Source: Opitutaceae bacterium
Lineage (GTDB): Bacteria; Verrucomicrobiota; Verrucomicrobiia; Opitutales; Opitutaceae
DNA: 64,000 nt
Direction of reading: 5' to 3'
NCBI GenBank assembly: GCA_028688225.1
Contig: JAQTYQ010000018.1
Location: 17,503-81,502 of the forward strand
Both the position numbers and the translations under genes were made by a program. The notes below the pieces were generated by a model. It made no database searches. It was not told where the DNA came from and saw nothing but the letters and a program-made list of their open reading frames with translations. The first letter of the stretch is position 1. Each line of letters starts with the position of its first letter. Shown here one piece after another: positions 9,920-19,324 of this stretch.

Positions 9920-10285
9920 CCGCTTGCTCCTGATCGCCGAATAGCGGCAACCAATAGCGGGGCCGATGCCAACGCTACCAAAAATTAACCCAGAACAAGC
10001 TTCTCGGAGCAGCGGTCGAGTGTGACTTGCTCCTTACGATCCACAACGCGGCAACTCAAGGTCCCACCCCTCCATGAGCTGTCCTCTTCGGCAACCGGAT
10101 TCCCTCCGTACACATTCAAGGCAACAGAGTTCATCCCGAACCGGGTCAGCCGCGCGACTTGTCTGGTTCTGTCGGGAACCAGCGTGCGCTGACAACAATC
10201 CCCTGACAAGAAATCATCGGTCTCAACCCACGCCTGCGATCCCCTGGAAATGATGCTGCTGGTGCGGTGAACGGTCGGGAACAGG
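9920..10285. other. Intergenic region after the Rhs array
   Basis: No confident gene. An AATAGCGGGGC motif at about 9953 and a following GCCGATGCCAACG echo the junction in front of the orphan Rhs module (about 7838-7867). A 74-codon ORF on the minus strand (9985-10209) has no recognisable family and I do not call it a gene. Confidence 0.4.
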
Positions 10286-11500
10286 TCAGCCGCGGCGGAT
10301 CTCGGAGCCCTGGAAGCGCACCTGGAGGCGGAAGACTTTCTTCACGCGGCAGGCGATCTGTCCGGTGGTGAGATCGACCTTTTCCGGCACCTCGATGCGG
10401 TGCAGATCGACGACGGCATGGTAGCCGCGCTCGGAAAAAATATCGATCAACATGGCCAGGGCGAGCGGGTCGTCGAGCAGGGGATCCTCGGTATTGACGA
10501 GGGCCAGGCCGGAAATGGCGTGGCGCTTGATGATCGGCATCATCTTTTTCTCGATGAACGTCACGACCTTCTGGAAAAGCCCGGCGTGCTCGAACGCATA
10601 GGCATCCAGCCGCTTGACCATCTCCTGCCGCGCGTGGACCACGATCTCGCCGGCCAGCGGCAGGCGGCGCACCTGGTCGTGCGTCCGCGGGTCGAGCTCG
10701 AGCGAGCTCTGGTACTGCAGCTCCGTGAGGATGTTATACTCCACTTGCTCAACCGGACCCTGGGCATCGACAAAGTGATAGTGGAAGAGGGTGCGCAGCG
10801 ACTGGAGCGCGTCCCAAGTCTGCTCCTTGAACACGCGATAACGCCGGCGGGCGAGGTTTTCATCATAGTCGGTGGCGCGTTCCTCCAGCAGTTCCCCCAT
10901 GCCGGTGCGCCGCACCTCCTCGTTGTGCGCCCGGATCTCATGACCCCGCTTGAGCTGCCGCTGCACGGAGGTGTTCTCATCGACAAAGAGCACCATGATG
11001 TGGATCGTCGGCTGGCGGAAATGGATGCTGAACGGCGTGGACGTAAATTCGCGCCACAGCGCCTCCATGCGATCGGCGAGCAGCTTGAGGCATTCGACCT
11101 GCACCGTGGTGCGGGGAAAGCCGTCGAGGATGCAGCCGTCCCGGTACTCGGGCTGCAGGAGGCGGCGGAAAAGGATTCCCACTACCTCCCGGTCGCCGAC
11201 CATGTAGCCGGCATCCTTGATGCGGCGGGCTTCCGGCGAATCCAGCAGCGAACTGACCACGATGGGCGGGCAGGTCAGGCCGCGGGTTTTGAGGATGAAG
11301 GAGGTGTTGGTCCCCTTGCCGGCACCGGGGGCGCCGCCCAGCAAAATAATCTCCTTGGGGAAGCGCAGGTTTTGCAGACCGAACTCGGCCTCAAGGCCTT
11401 CCCAGACGGAATCGAAGATGAGCTGGGCATCCTTGATCTCCAGGTCGGAAAATTTGGCCGCAGCCGTGGATGCCGGCGGGGTAGGAACAGGGGAACTCAT
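10286..11500 (-). CDS. Nucleoside monophosphate kinase (adenylate kinase-like) with C-terminal extension
   Basis: The 404-residue protein has a P-loop GGAPGAGKGT at residues 55-64 and the NMP-kinase motif DGFPRT at 126-131. A LID-like basic segment follows (DYDENLARRRY), so it should transfer a phosphoryl group from ATP to a nucleoside monophosphate, probably AMP, in the cytosol. Ordinary adenylate kinases have about 190-220 residues. Here an N-terminal extension of about 45 residues and a C-terminal part of about 110 residues are added. The extra C-terminal part has no motif I recognise. The gene is monocistronic and faces away from the Rhs array. Family certain, exact substrate not. Confidence 0.88.
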   Translation of the reverse strand: MSSPVPTPPASTAAAKFSDLEIKDAQLIFDSVWEGLEAEFGLQNLRFPKEIILLGGAPGAGKGTNTSFILKTRGLTCPPIVVSSLLDSPEARRIKDAGYMVGDREVVGILFRRLLQPEYRDGCILDGFPRTTVQVECLKLLADRMEALWREFTSTPFSIHFRQPTIHIMVLFVDENTSVQRQLKRGHEIRAHNEEVRRTGMGELLEERATDYDENLARRRYRVFKEQTWDALQSLRTLFHYHFVDAQGPVEQVEYNILTELQYQSSLELDPRTHDQVRRLPLAGEIVVHARQEMVKRLDAYAFEHAGLFQKVVTFIEKKMMPIIKRHAISGLALVNTEDPLLDDPLALAMLIDIFSERGYHAVVDLHRIEVPEKVDLTTGQIACRVKKVFRLQVRFQGSEIRRG

Positions 11501-12063
11501 GAACTCAAGGGGTTATGACTCGGGGGAAAAGATGCGCCGCCGGCGAAAAAAACGAGTGGTGGAATCTCGATTTCGAGGGCGAATGACCTAAACCAGACTG
11601 ACAGGACAAGTAGACCGCAGTCGATGAGTATTTCATTCCCTAATAGGGGAGATCGTGCGCCCGCGCGAGGTGGGCGCTAGAATTCAGCGGAGGTTTTATT
11701 TCACATCTCCTCTTTTAACGATCTAATTATTAAATAGATAGATGGCCTCTTTTCTGATGGATGGTTGTCCGAATCGTCTGCGATCGGTGTGACTCCGGGG
11801 TCGATGGGCTTGATGCCTCCCCGGGATTCTTGCAACCGCGATGGAGGCCGGACGTCTCTGGTGGCACTTCCCGAACTGCGGGCTGTCGTCCAACGGCTGC
11901 AGCGGTCTGGGAAGCAGTTGAAGCTGGACTTGGCGGGGCCACCTTTTTGGGCGGCCCCGCCTCGATTGATCGGGGAAGACGGCGCAATCGAGGGGGCACG
12001 ACGAGCCCTGTTTGGGGCTCGCGGGGAACCGCGAGCGCCTTTATCTGACAGTGTCGTAGTCAT
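11501..12063. other. 563-bp divergent intergenic region
   Basis: Separates the minus-strand NMP kinase from the plus-strand AlgB-like regulator and should hold both promoters. A short palindrome CCCTAATAGGGG lies at about 11638 and an AT-rich patch at about 11708-11750. GC-rich ORFs on both strands (for example 11765-12118 plus, 11701-12138 minus) overlap each other and the regulator start and match no family I know; I take them as spurious. Confidence 0.4.
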
Positions 12064-13398
12064 ATGCGAATCCTCATTGTCGACGACGAAGCCAGCATCC
12101 GCAAAACCACCGCCGTAGCCGTGCAGACCACGGGTCACGAAGCGGTGGAGGCGCCCAACGGGGCCCGCGCCCTCAAGCTGGTCGAGACCGAGGGCTTCGA
12201 CGTGTGTTTTCTCGACGTGAAGCTGGGCGCCGAGGATGGGCTCATGCTCCTGGAAAAACTGCTCCAGCTTACACCCGGGCTGGCGGTCGTCATGTTCACG
12301 GCCTTTGCCAATATCACCACCGCGGTCGAGGCCATGCGCCGGGGGGCCTTCGATTTCATCCCGAAGCCGTTTACGCCGGAGCAGATCCGCCAGGTGCTCC
12401 AGAAAATCGCCCGGACGCGCCTGCTGGAGCAGCGCGTGCAGCAGCTGGAATCACAACTGGCCGACGAGTCACCCGAGATTGATCTCACCTCCGCCGAGCC
12501 GGCCGTGCAACGGGTGCTGGACATCGCCTTCAAGGCCGCCGACACCAGCGCGACCATCCTCATCCTGGGCCCGAGCGGCACCGGCAAGAACGTGCTCGCG
12601 CGGGAGATCCATCGCCGCAGCGCGCAGCGCGAGCGGCCTTTTGTCACCGTCAACTGCCCGAGCCTGTCGCGGGAGCTGCTGGAAAGCGAGCTCTTCGGTC
12701 ATGTCAAGGGGGCATTCACCAGCGCGGTGCAGGATACCCTCGGCAAGGTCGCCGCGGCGGAGGGCGGCACCCTGTTTCTGGATGAAATCGGCGAAATGCC
12801 GCTGGAAATCCAGCCCAAGCTGCTGCGCCTGTTGCAGGACCGCGAGTATGAACGGGTGGGGGAGGCGCGGCTGCGCAAGGCCGGCGTGCGGGTGATCGCC
12901 GCCAGCAACCGCAACCTGGCCGAGGAAATGAAGGCCGGCCGGTTTCGCGAGGATCTCTTCTACCGGCTCAATGTCATCACCGTTGTGCTGCCGGGCCTGC
13001 GGGATCGTCCCGCCGACCTGCTGCGTCTCGCGCAAAACCACCTGGCGTTCTTCGCCCGCCGTTTTGGCAAGAAAGTGCAGAAATTCGCCCCCGAGGTGAC
13101 GGCGGCGTTCCGCGCCTACGCCTGGCCGGGCAACCTGCGCGAACTGCGCAATGTCATCGAGCGCGCCGTCATCCTTGCCCGCAGTGATACCCTGGCGCTG
13201 GCCGATCTGCCCGAGGAATTTTCCCACCGGCCGGATGCCACGGTGCAGGTGGGCGCGCGCGTCGCCATCAGCGACCTGGAGGCCGAGCACATCCGGCGCA
13301 TCCTCGCCGCCTCGGCCACGCTCGAGGAGGCGGCCCGCACGCTGGGCATCGATCCGGCCACGCTGTATCGCAAGCGGCAGAAACTGGGCCTGTCATGA
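12064..13398 (+). CDS. AlgB-like sigma54-dependent response regulator (NtrC family)
   Basis: The 444-residue protein has a receiver domain (1-115; acidic pocket IVDDE, phospho-acceptor Asp51 in FLDVK, Lys102). An AAA+ domain follows, with Walker A GPSGTGKN (170-177), Walker [11 protein letters not shown] (about 235-244) and arginine-rich sensor regions. A Fis-type helix-turn-helix ends the protein ([18 protein letters not shown]). The overall pattern is closest to Pseudomonas AlgB, including the late HTH, and the adjacent kinase is KinB-like, which supports the pairing. The L1 loop that contacts sigma54 reads GAFTSA (217-222) instead of GAFTGA. It probably activates sigma54 promoters on phosphorylation by the next gene product; targets are not visible. 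Confidence 0.93.
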   Translation: MRILIVDDEASIRKTTAVAVQTTGHEAVEAPNGARALKLVETEGFDVCFLDVKLGAEDGLMLLEKLLQLTPGLAVVMFTAFANITTAVEAMRRGAFDFIPKPFTPEQIRQVLQKIARTRLLEQRVQQLESQLADESPEIDLTSAEPAVQRVLDIAFKAADTSATILILGPSGTGKNVLAREIHRRSAQRERPFVTVNCPSLSRELLESELFGHVKGAFTSAVQDTLGKVAAAEGGTLFLDEIGEMPLEIQPKLLRLLQDREYERVGEARLRKAGVRVIAASNRNLAEEMKAGRFREDLFYRLNVITVVLPGLRDRPADLLRLAQNHLAFFARRFGKKVQKFAPEVTAAFRAYAWPGNLRELRNVIERAVILARSDTLALADLPEEFSHRPDATVQVGARVAISDLEAEHIRRILAASATLEEAARTLGIDPATLYRKRQKLGLS

Positions 13399-13451
13399 AG
13401 CCGGCGAGGGGGCGCTTCCCGGCGCCGCAAGGAAAGACTGACTGAAACACC

Positions 13452-15257
13452 ATGCTCCGCACGCGCCTGTCCCTCGGCCTGCTGCCCCTGTTGCTGCTGC
13501 TCATCGCCATGGGCGGATACGCGCTTTTCACCTGCCTGGAGTTGAGCCGGTCGGTCGAAGTCACGTTGGTGGCCAATTACCGGTCGATGCTGGCCACGGA
13601 GGAGATGAAGGACGCGGCCGGGCTCATGAGCGCCGCGCTCAGCCAGGCGGAGCATGGAGACGTCCTTGAGGCCCGGGGGCAGTTTTCCGCCCAACGCGCC
13701 CGGTTTGAACGGAGCCTGCATGAACAGGTGATGACGGCGGCGGGCACGCCCCGCGCCCGGCCGATCGAGGAGGTCGACGCGGCCTTTTCCGCGCAGGTGA
13801 AGGTCGGGGAGACGTTTTTGCGCGAAGGCTCGCTCACGCCCCTGGTGGCGCTCCGGGAAAACCAGACGGCGCTTTTCCGCACGCTCAAGGCGCTCGAAGT
13901 CCTGGCCCAGTTCGATCACGAAACCTGGCAGGCCGAGCTCACCCGGGCCGGCCGCACCACGCGCACCACCATCAAGCTCCTGATCGGGGCGATGGCGGCG
14001 GCGGTCCTGCTCTCGTTGTACCTCGCCTACCGGCTCAGCCAGTCGCTGCTGCGTCCCATCCAGGCCCTCACGTCGTCGGCCGTGGCGCTGGGCGACGGCA
14101 CCCTCGACCGGGAGGTGCCGGTGCTTTCCCACGACGAGCTCGGCGAACTGGCCCGGACCTTCAACACCATGGCCGCCAAACTCCGGGCCTTCCGCGCGGC
14201 GACGACGGCCCAGGTGCTGCGCGCCCAGCGCACCATGGAGGCCACCCTGACCTCGACCCCCGACCCGGTGTTCGTGGTCGCGGGCAATGGCGCCATCGAG
14301 CTGAAGAACCCTGCCGCCGAACTGCTGGCGGCCGCCCCCGAGTTTGCCGGCGGATTGCCGGCGCCCCTGCGCCAGCCGCTGGCCGCTGTGCTGGCCTCGG
14401 GCAATCACTACCTGCCCGCCGGCTACGACCAGGTCGTCACCCTGCACATCGGGCGCGAGGACCGCCACTACCTGCCGCGGATTCTGGCCGTGGGCGACGC
14501 GCTCACCGGCTTCGGCGGGGCGGCCATCCTGCTGCAGGACGTCACGAAATTCCGCCTGCTCGACGACGCCAAGAACAACCTGGTCGGCACGGTCAGCCAT
14601 GAACTGAAGACTCCGCTCACCGGCCTGCGCATGGCCGTCTACCTGCTGCTCGAACAGAACGTCGGCCAGCTCTCGTCCGCGCAGCGCGAACTGCTGGAGA
14701 CGGCGCGGGACGATGCCGACCGCCTGCTGCGCATCCTCAATGACCTGCTGGATCTGAGCCGTCTGGAGGGCGGAGCCACGGCATTGAACCGCGCGCCCGA
14801 GCGCGTGTCCGGACTGCTGGCGGCGATGCTCGGGGAAATCAGGCCGCTCATCGAGGCCGCCGGCCAGCGGGTCGCGATGGTCGTGGCCGAGGGGGTGGAC
14901 ACCGTGCTCGTCGATCGCGACCGCATCCGGCACGTGTTCATCAACCTGCTCACCAACGCCAGCAAGTATTCGCCCGCCGGCAGCGAGATCACGCTCTATG
15001 CCGGACCGGAGCCCGACGGTTTTGTGAAGTTCGGGGTGCGCGACCACGGACCCGGCATCCCGCCGGAAAGCCTGCCGCACCTGTTCGAGAAATTCTACCG
15101 CGTGCCGGGGCAGACCCGGAAGGGTGCGGGCCTCGGACTCGCCGTTGCCCGCGAAATCGTGGTGGCGCACGGCGGCTCCATCGCCTGCAGCAGCGCGCCG
15201 GGCGCGGGCAGCGATTTCCATTTTCTCCTGCCGGCCCCTACGCCTTCCGCGGAATAA
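13452..15257 (+). CDS. KinB-like sensor histidine kinase
   Basis: The 601-residue inner-membrane kinase has TM1 at about 8-28, a helical periplasmic sensor to about 172, TM2 at about 173-195, HAMP (about 196-250) and a PAS-like domain starting TSTPDPVFVV (268). HisKA has His383 in VSHELKTPLTG, and the HATPase domain has DHGPGIPP, LFEKFYRV and GAGLGLAVA. HisKA plus the PAS architecture is that of Pseudomonas KinB, partner of AlgB, whose homologue lies 53 bases upstream. The last 20 bases overlap the tail of the convergent rlhA. It should autophosphorylate at His383 and pass phosphate to Asp51 of the regulator; the signal is unknown. Confidence 0.93.
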   Translation: MLRTRLSLGLLPLLLLLIAMGGYALFTCLELSRSVEVTLVANYRSMLATEEMKDAAGLMSAALSQAEHGDVLEARGQFSAQRARFERSLHEQVMTAAGTPRARPIEEVDAAFSAQVKVGETFLREGSLTPLVALRENQTALFRTLKALEVLAQFDHETWQAELTRAGRTTRTTIKLLIGAMAAAVLLSLYLAYRLSQSLLRPIQALTSSAVALGDGTLDREVPVLSHDELGELARTFNTMAAKLRAFRAATTAQVLRAQRTMEATLTSTPDPVFVVAGNGAIELKNPAAELLAAAPEFAGGLPAPLRQPLAAVLASGNHYLPAGYDQVVTLHIGREDRHYLPRILAVGDALTGFGGAAILLQDVTKFRLLDDAKNNLVGTVSHELKTPLTGLRMAVYLLLEQNVGQLSSAQRELLETARDDADRLLRILNDLLDLSRLEGGATALNRAPERVSGLLAAMLGEIRPLIEAAGQRVAMVVAEGVDTVLVDRDRIRHVFINLLTNASKYSPAGSEITLYAGPEPDGFVKFGVRDHGPGIPPESLPHLFEKFYRVPGQTRKGAGLGLAVAREIVVAHGGSIACSSAPGAGSDFHFLLPAPTPSAE

Positions 15258-17901
15258 CCCGCGGCGGGGCCTCCATCTGGCCCCGCGTGACGCCCAGCTG
15301 GTTGAGGAGCTTGAATTCGCGCCAGAGTCCGGCGCCGGTGATCTCCCCGTGCAGCAGCTGTTGGTAGCGCCGGACGGTGTCCGCCAGTTCCGCGGCCGGC
15401 TCGTGGAGGAATTCCACGCGGAAGGCCCGCGCCCCGAGGGCCAGCAGCCGCGAGACATATTCCGCCCCGGTCTGGGCGCGGTTGCTGAACACCGTGTTGC
15501 GGCAGCCGGCATCGGCCTTGACCGGCAGCTCGGCCCCCACGCGGTCGCGCAGGCGCAGGTCGACGCGGTCGCACGGCCGGCCGCAGTCGCGATAATCATG
15601 GCCGGTGGTGAGGAACGCGCAGAACACGCAATGCTCCATGTGAAACAGGGGCATGTGCTGGTGGATGGTGATGTCGAACCACGCGGGCGGTGCGGCGCGC
15701 AGCAACGCCTCGAGCTGCTCGATGTTGAGATCGTAGGAGGCGGTCACGCGCTCCAGGGCATGACGCCGGAGCAGGTAATCGGCGGTGAGCGGGTTGGCGA
15801 CGTTGAGCGAGTAGTCCCCGCGCAGGCGCCGGCCGCGGAAAAAGGCCAGGTGGTCGTAATTCCGCGCCAGGTAACCGTCGGCTTCACAGGACTGCACCTG
15901 CTGCAGGATCCATTCCTCGCCGGGTTTGAAAATGCGCGGCGGCGCCACCCAGATGGAGGCATCGGCGCCGGTCGCGGCCTGAAACTCGCGAAAGCGGCGG
16001 ACGGCATCGCGGTAGCGCTTGGGATCCTCGAACTCGCAGTAGATCGTCCGTGCGCCGGCGGACCACGCTGCTTCGAGCTGTTCCAGCCGGCGGATGACCA
16101 CGATCAGCTCGGGCGGGGCATGGGGCGCCGGACCATCGTCGCGCCCGGCCCAGGCCGGCATCACGCCGGCCGGCGGTTCCTGCAGCTGCCAGCGCCGGGG
16201 CTGCGCCCGCCGGCGTTCCAGTTCCGCCGCCGCCTCGCGGCGGAGACGGTTGAGTTCGCTGAGCGGCAGCATGAGGCCGCCTGCGAGCAACGAGGTGAGG
16301 CCGCCGAGCACGAAGGGCGTGCCGCCCAGACGGCCGAGTTGCTCGCGCAGCCGCGCGGGGGTCAGCGGCTGGGTTCGGGCCGGCGCCAGGGCCGCGGCCG
16401 ACTTCACTTTGACCAGATGGCCAAGTCCGTCGCTGACCACCAGGGTCAATGGCGTGCCGGCCTGGCCGTGCACCTCCATCGTGATGGGTCGCTGGAACCG
16501 GATCTGTTGCCCTTGAAAGGTCTGCCGGATGCGTTTTTCCAGCGCGGGATCGCTGGTTTTCCAGACGCGGTCGCCGGCATGCACGCGCCGGAAATCGACA
16601 TCGCCCTGGCCGAAGCGCAGCACGGTCTCCCCGTCGTGCGGCTCCACCTGGTAGACGCGGCCGCCTTCTTCCCCGGCTTCGGGATTGCCGGCATCGAACA
16701 CCACGCCATCCCCCGGCTTGAGCGGCGCGACCAGGCGGAGCGACACGCGATCGGCGGCCACGCGGGCGACCTCGCCGAGGAAGACGCCGCGCTTGGTGCC
16801 GAAGTTGGCGTGGATCAGCTCCTGGTTGTCGGTGCCGCGGAACCAGCCGGTGTAGAGGCCGCGCGAGAACGCCATCTCCATCGGGTAGTCATGCTCGCGG
16901 TGGAGTTCGGCCAGCACGGCGCTTTCACGCCCGGAAGACGGACCCGCTTCCGCCAGCAGCCGGTCGACCGCCTGCCGGTAGGCGCGCGTGATGCCGGCCA
17001 CATACTCGGGGCTTTTCAGCCGGCCCTCGATCTTCAGCGAGGCAACGCCCAGACGGATGAGTTCGGGCAGCACATCCAGACCGGCGAGGTCCTGCGGGCT
17101 GAGAAGATAGCGGCGGCTGCCGAGCTCGACCCGCTGTCCGTCTGCGAGCAGTTCGTAGGGCATGCGGCAGGCTTGCGCACATTCGCCCCGGTTGGCCGAA
17201 CGTCCGCCGAGCGCCTCGCTGGTCAGACACTGGCCGGAGTAGGCCACGCAGAGCGCCCCATGGACGAATACCTCCAGCGGCATGGCCCCCGAGGGGCGGG
17301 TGGCACCCGCGGCGGGCTTGTCCGCTGATGGATCCCCGCCGGACGTTGCCGGCCGGCCGGTGTTTTGCGCCGCCTGAATGGCCGCGATTTCCTGGAGCGA
17401 ATTTTCCCGGGCCAGCACGATTCTGCCATGCGGCAGAACGCCCAGCTCCTCCGCGAAGGCGACCCCGGCCGCGCTCGTAATCGTCATCTGGGTGGAACAA
17501 TGGATCGGAAAATCCGGCGAAAGCGCGCGGATGAGGCGGCAGATGCCGATGTCCTGCACGATGGCGGCGTCGACCCCCGCCGCGATGATGCGGCGCAGGT
17601 AATCCTCCGCCCCGGCGAGTTCGTCGGTGAAGACCAGGGTGTTGAAGGTCACGTAGCCGCGCACCCCGCGGCGGTGCAGATAGGCCATGAGTTCCGGCAG
17701 GTCGGCCGCCGTGAAGTTTTGCGCCCGCATCCGGGCGTTGAAGCGCTCCAGGCCGAAATAGACCGCGTCCGCCCCGTTTTCGATCGCCGCCCGGGCGCAC
17801 TCCCAATCCCCGGCCGGCGCGAGCACCTCCGGCGGTGCGGGCGGGGGCCGGGGCGGTCCTGCGGCATGGGGAAGATCGCGCGGGAGGGCGATTGCCGACA
17901 T
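15238..17901 (-). CDS. rlhA: U32 family 23S rRNA hydroxylase RlhA-like protein, long form
   Basis: The 887-residue protein opens with the U32 signature LAPAGDWECARAAIENGADAVYFG, has VHGALC and a cysteine cluster C-LTS-GECAQAC about 30 residues later, then a DUF3656-like middle. A second barrel-like half carries another cysteine group (HCVFC and DCGRPC). U32 members with these cysteines (RlhA, TrhP, UbiU/V) bind an Fe-S cluster and hydroxylate RNA or quinones; RlhA makes 5-hydroxycytidine in 23S rRNA. E. coli RlhA is about 650 residues, so this is a long variant. A Gly/Pro/Ala-rich insertion of about 25 residues interrupts the usual path from ARENSLQEI to LEVFVHGALC (bases about 17280-17375). 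The RNA target is inferred from the family. Confidence 0.85.
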   Translation of the reverse strand: MSAIALPRDLPHAAGPPRPPPAPPEVLAPAGDWECARAAIENGADAVYFGLERFNARMRAQNFTAADLPELMAYLHRRGVRGYVTFNTLVFTDELAGAEDYLRRIIAAGVDAAIVQDIGICRLIRALSPDFPIHCSTQMTITSAAGVAFAEELGVLPHGRIVLARENSLQEIAAIQAAQNTGRPATSGGDPSADKPAAGATRPSGAMPLEVFVHGALCVAYSGQCLTSEALGGRSANRGECAQACRMPYELLADGQRVELGSRRYLLSPQDLAGLDVLPELIRLGVASLKIEGRLKSPEYVAGITRAYRQAVDRLLAEAGPSSGRESAVLAELHREHDYPMEMAFSRGLYTGWFRGTDNQELIHANFGTKRGVFLGEVARVAADRVSLRLVAPLKPGDGVVFDAGNPEAGEEGGRVYQVEPHDGETVLRFGQGDVDFRRVHAGDRVWKTSDPALEKRIRQTFQGQQIRFQRPITMEVHGQAGTPLTLVVSDGLGHLVKVKSAAALAPARTQPLTPARLREQLGRLGGTPFVLGGLTSLLAGGLMLPLSELNRLRREAAAELERRRAQPRRWQLQEPPAGVMPAWAGRDDGPAPHAPPELIVVIRRLEQLEAAWSAGARTIYCEFEDPKRYRDAVRRFREFQAATGADASIWVAPPRIFKPGEEWILQQVQSCEADGYLARNYDHLAFFRGRRLRGDYSLNVANPLTADYLLRRHALERVTASYDLNIEQLEALLRAAPPAWFDITIHQHMPLFHMEHCVFCAFLTTGHDYRDCGRPCDRVDLRLRDRVGAELPVKADAGCRNTVFSNRAQTGAEYVSRLLALGARAFRVEFLHEPAAELADTVRRYQQLLHGEITGAGLWREFKLLNQLGVTRGQMEAPPRVIPRKA

Positions 17902-17995
17902 GACCGCACTACGAGGCAGGCGGCAGGGCGCAGCAACTGCATTCAGAATCCAATCTTCATGCTCCGGGTCGGGAACTATCCCGCGCCAAGCCGTC

Positions 17996-18030
17996 TAGCA
18001 GCGTGTCGGACTTCGTCCGCCACGCTGCTA
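17996..18030. repeat. Palindromic repeat, TGTCGG family, copy A
   Basis: Perfect 10-bp stem (TAGCAGCGTG / CACGCTGCTA) around a conserved centre TCGGACTTCGTCCGC that itself forms a 5-bp hairpin. Two further copies (19717, 63705) keep the centre but change the outer stem with compensation. Confidence 0.75.
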
Positions 18031-18033
18031 AAC

Positions 18034-18052
18034 AAAATGGCTGCGCCATTTT
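18034..18052. repeat. Short hairpin AAAATGGC-TGC-GCCATTTT
   Basis: 8-bp perfect stem with a 3-nt loop directly next to copy A of the TGTCGG family. Similar in plan to the TTTTGGC hairpins at 43606 and 63568. Confidence 0.5.
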
Positions 18053-18059
18053 GGCGGAG

Positions 18060-18091
18060 CCCGGAAAGGCCGAGTGCTTTCCGGGTTTTTT
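18060..18091 (+). terminator. Intrinsic terminator-like hairpin with U-tract
   Basis: 9-bp stem CCCGGAAAG / CTTTCCGGG followed by TTTTTT on the plus strand. No plus-strand gene ends here, so it may be a relic of lost sequence or part of the adjoining repeat cluster. Confidence 0.55.
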
Positions 18092-18169
18092 GCCCGGCGG
18101 TGATCGCAGGCGTCCGTTTGCTTGATCCGGAGGCGATTGCCAACCCCGGGACTGCCCTCGCCGAGGGTT

Positions 18170-19290
18170 TCCGGCCGCTTTGCGCCCTGCTCCGAGGGTG
18201 GGAAGCCGCCGGAGGTTGGAGGACAGCGTCACGAGGATCCATTCCAGCGATCCGTTCTCCAGCCCGCGGAGCAGGAAGCGCCGGAATCCGATGGCTTGCT
18301 TGATGATTCCGAAAACGGGCTCCACCGTTTGCTGGCGTCATTGGTCGCGGGTCCGGCCAGTCGCGGTGGCGGGGCGCCCTGCGTTCCGTGACGCCGCGGG
18401 CGCGGGCGGAGCCGCCGGTTGCTCCCGATCGGCCCCGGTCCGGCTGTGCGCCTTGCGGCCCACCGCGGCCAGCACGGTGATGCCGGTGGGTTGCCCGTCG
18501 TCGGGGTATTCGATCCGGTCGACCGCGGCCGCGCGGCAAAATCCGCGATCGGTCAAACCCTCCTTCACCGCCCGTGGCCGCCGCGGCGCCGCTCGCTGGG
18601 CGTCGGCCCCAACGGCTCCTGGTCGTTGGTCGCCTGGCCGACAAAGTTGGCCCACGATCAGCCGGCTCTCCACTGCGACCGCGGCCGGGGCGTTGGCGCT
18701 CGGTTCAAAGCGGAGCTTCCCACCCGCCGGCATGATCCGGCGCTGCGGATCGGGGTCATGGGATGGGTTCGTGGCCGCCGGGGTCGGCGGCGCCGGCGGA
18801 CCGGGCTGGGCCGGTGCTTGGCGGGCGCGCTCCTGCGGTGCCCGGGCCCAGGCGCGCGCGGCGATTTCGGCGCGGGCCTGCTGCCGCCGGGCCTTGCGTT
18901 CAGGCCGGCGCGCCAACTCGCCTTCCAGGCTCAGCCCGTCCGGGAGCGGTGGCGCAGCGTCGGCTTCGGCCAGCAACGGCTCGATCGCCCATGCAACCTG
19001 CCGCAGGTGCGCGCGGGCGCGACCGTAACTGAGCGCCGAGTGCCGGCGCGCGTTGGCCGGCCCCTTCGTGCCGTCAATGGCCACCGTGATGGCCCCGACC
19101 TGCAGCACCCCGGCCGCGGGCGGCCAGTTCCCACCCCGGAGCGAAGCGGCGGCGCAGCAGCTCCCGATGCTGCCGCCGACACGAGCCGATCGGGTCGTGA
19201 TCGGGGGGCGGATCGCCGCAGAGCAGCTGCATCGCCACGTTCTCATCGGCCGTTGGTTCGATGCGCCGACGGCCAAACACCCCCGTCGCA
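18170..19290 (-). pseudogene. Decayed IS1182-type DDE transposase
   Basis: Three minus-strand frames together give an IS1182-family transposase. The frame near 19280-19130 has RRIEPTADENVAMQLL and PPDHDPIGSCRRQH. The frame at about 19110-18340 has ITVAIDGTKGPANARRHSALSYGRA, the long Ala/Arg helical insert and PAGGKLRFEPSANAPAAVAVES. The frame at 18325-18170 has EPVFGIIKQAIGFRRFLLRGL. At least two frameshifts and a gap before the EPVFG motif destroy the gene. Flanking inverted repeats were not found. It is a fossil of a past insertion between rlhA and the next small gene. Confidence 0.8.
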
Positions 19291-19324
19291 GAGCGGTCGC
19301 TTCACTCGTGACCGCAATTCCATC

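Noticed and set aside
9985..10209. 74-codon minus-strand ORF in the gap after the Rhs array
   Set aside because: No ribosome binding site and no recognisable family; composition neutral, so kept only as a note.
11866..11890. Possible sigma54 promoter TGGCAC ... CTGC
   Set aside because: The GG-to-GC spacing is too long for the -24/-12 element.
11765..12118. Plus-strand ORF before the AlgB-like gene
   Set aside because: Overlaps the regulator start by 55 bases and has no protein-like pattern.
13116..15599. 827-codon minus-strand ORF
   Set aside because: Lies antisense to the AlgB/KinB-like genes and has no recognisable domains.
15124..17328. 734-codon plus-strand ORF
   Set aside because: Antisense to rlhA; the minus-strand frame has clear U32 motifs.
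18060..18091. Idea that this hairpin terminates rlhA
   Set aside because: The U-tract is on the plus strand and rlhA ends at the other side on the minus strand.
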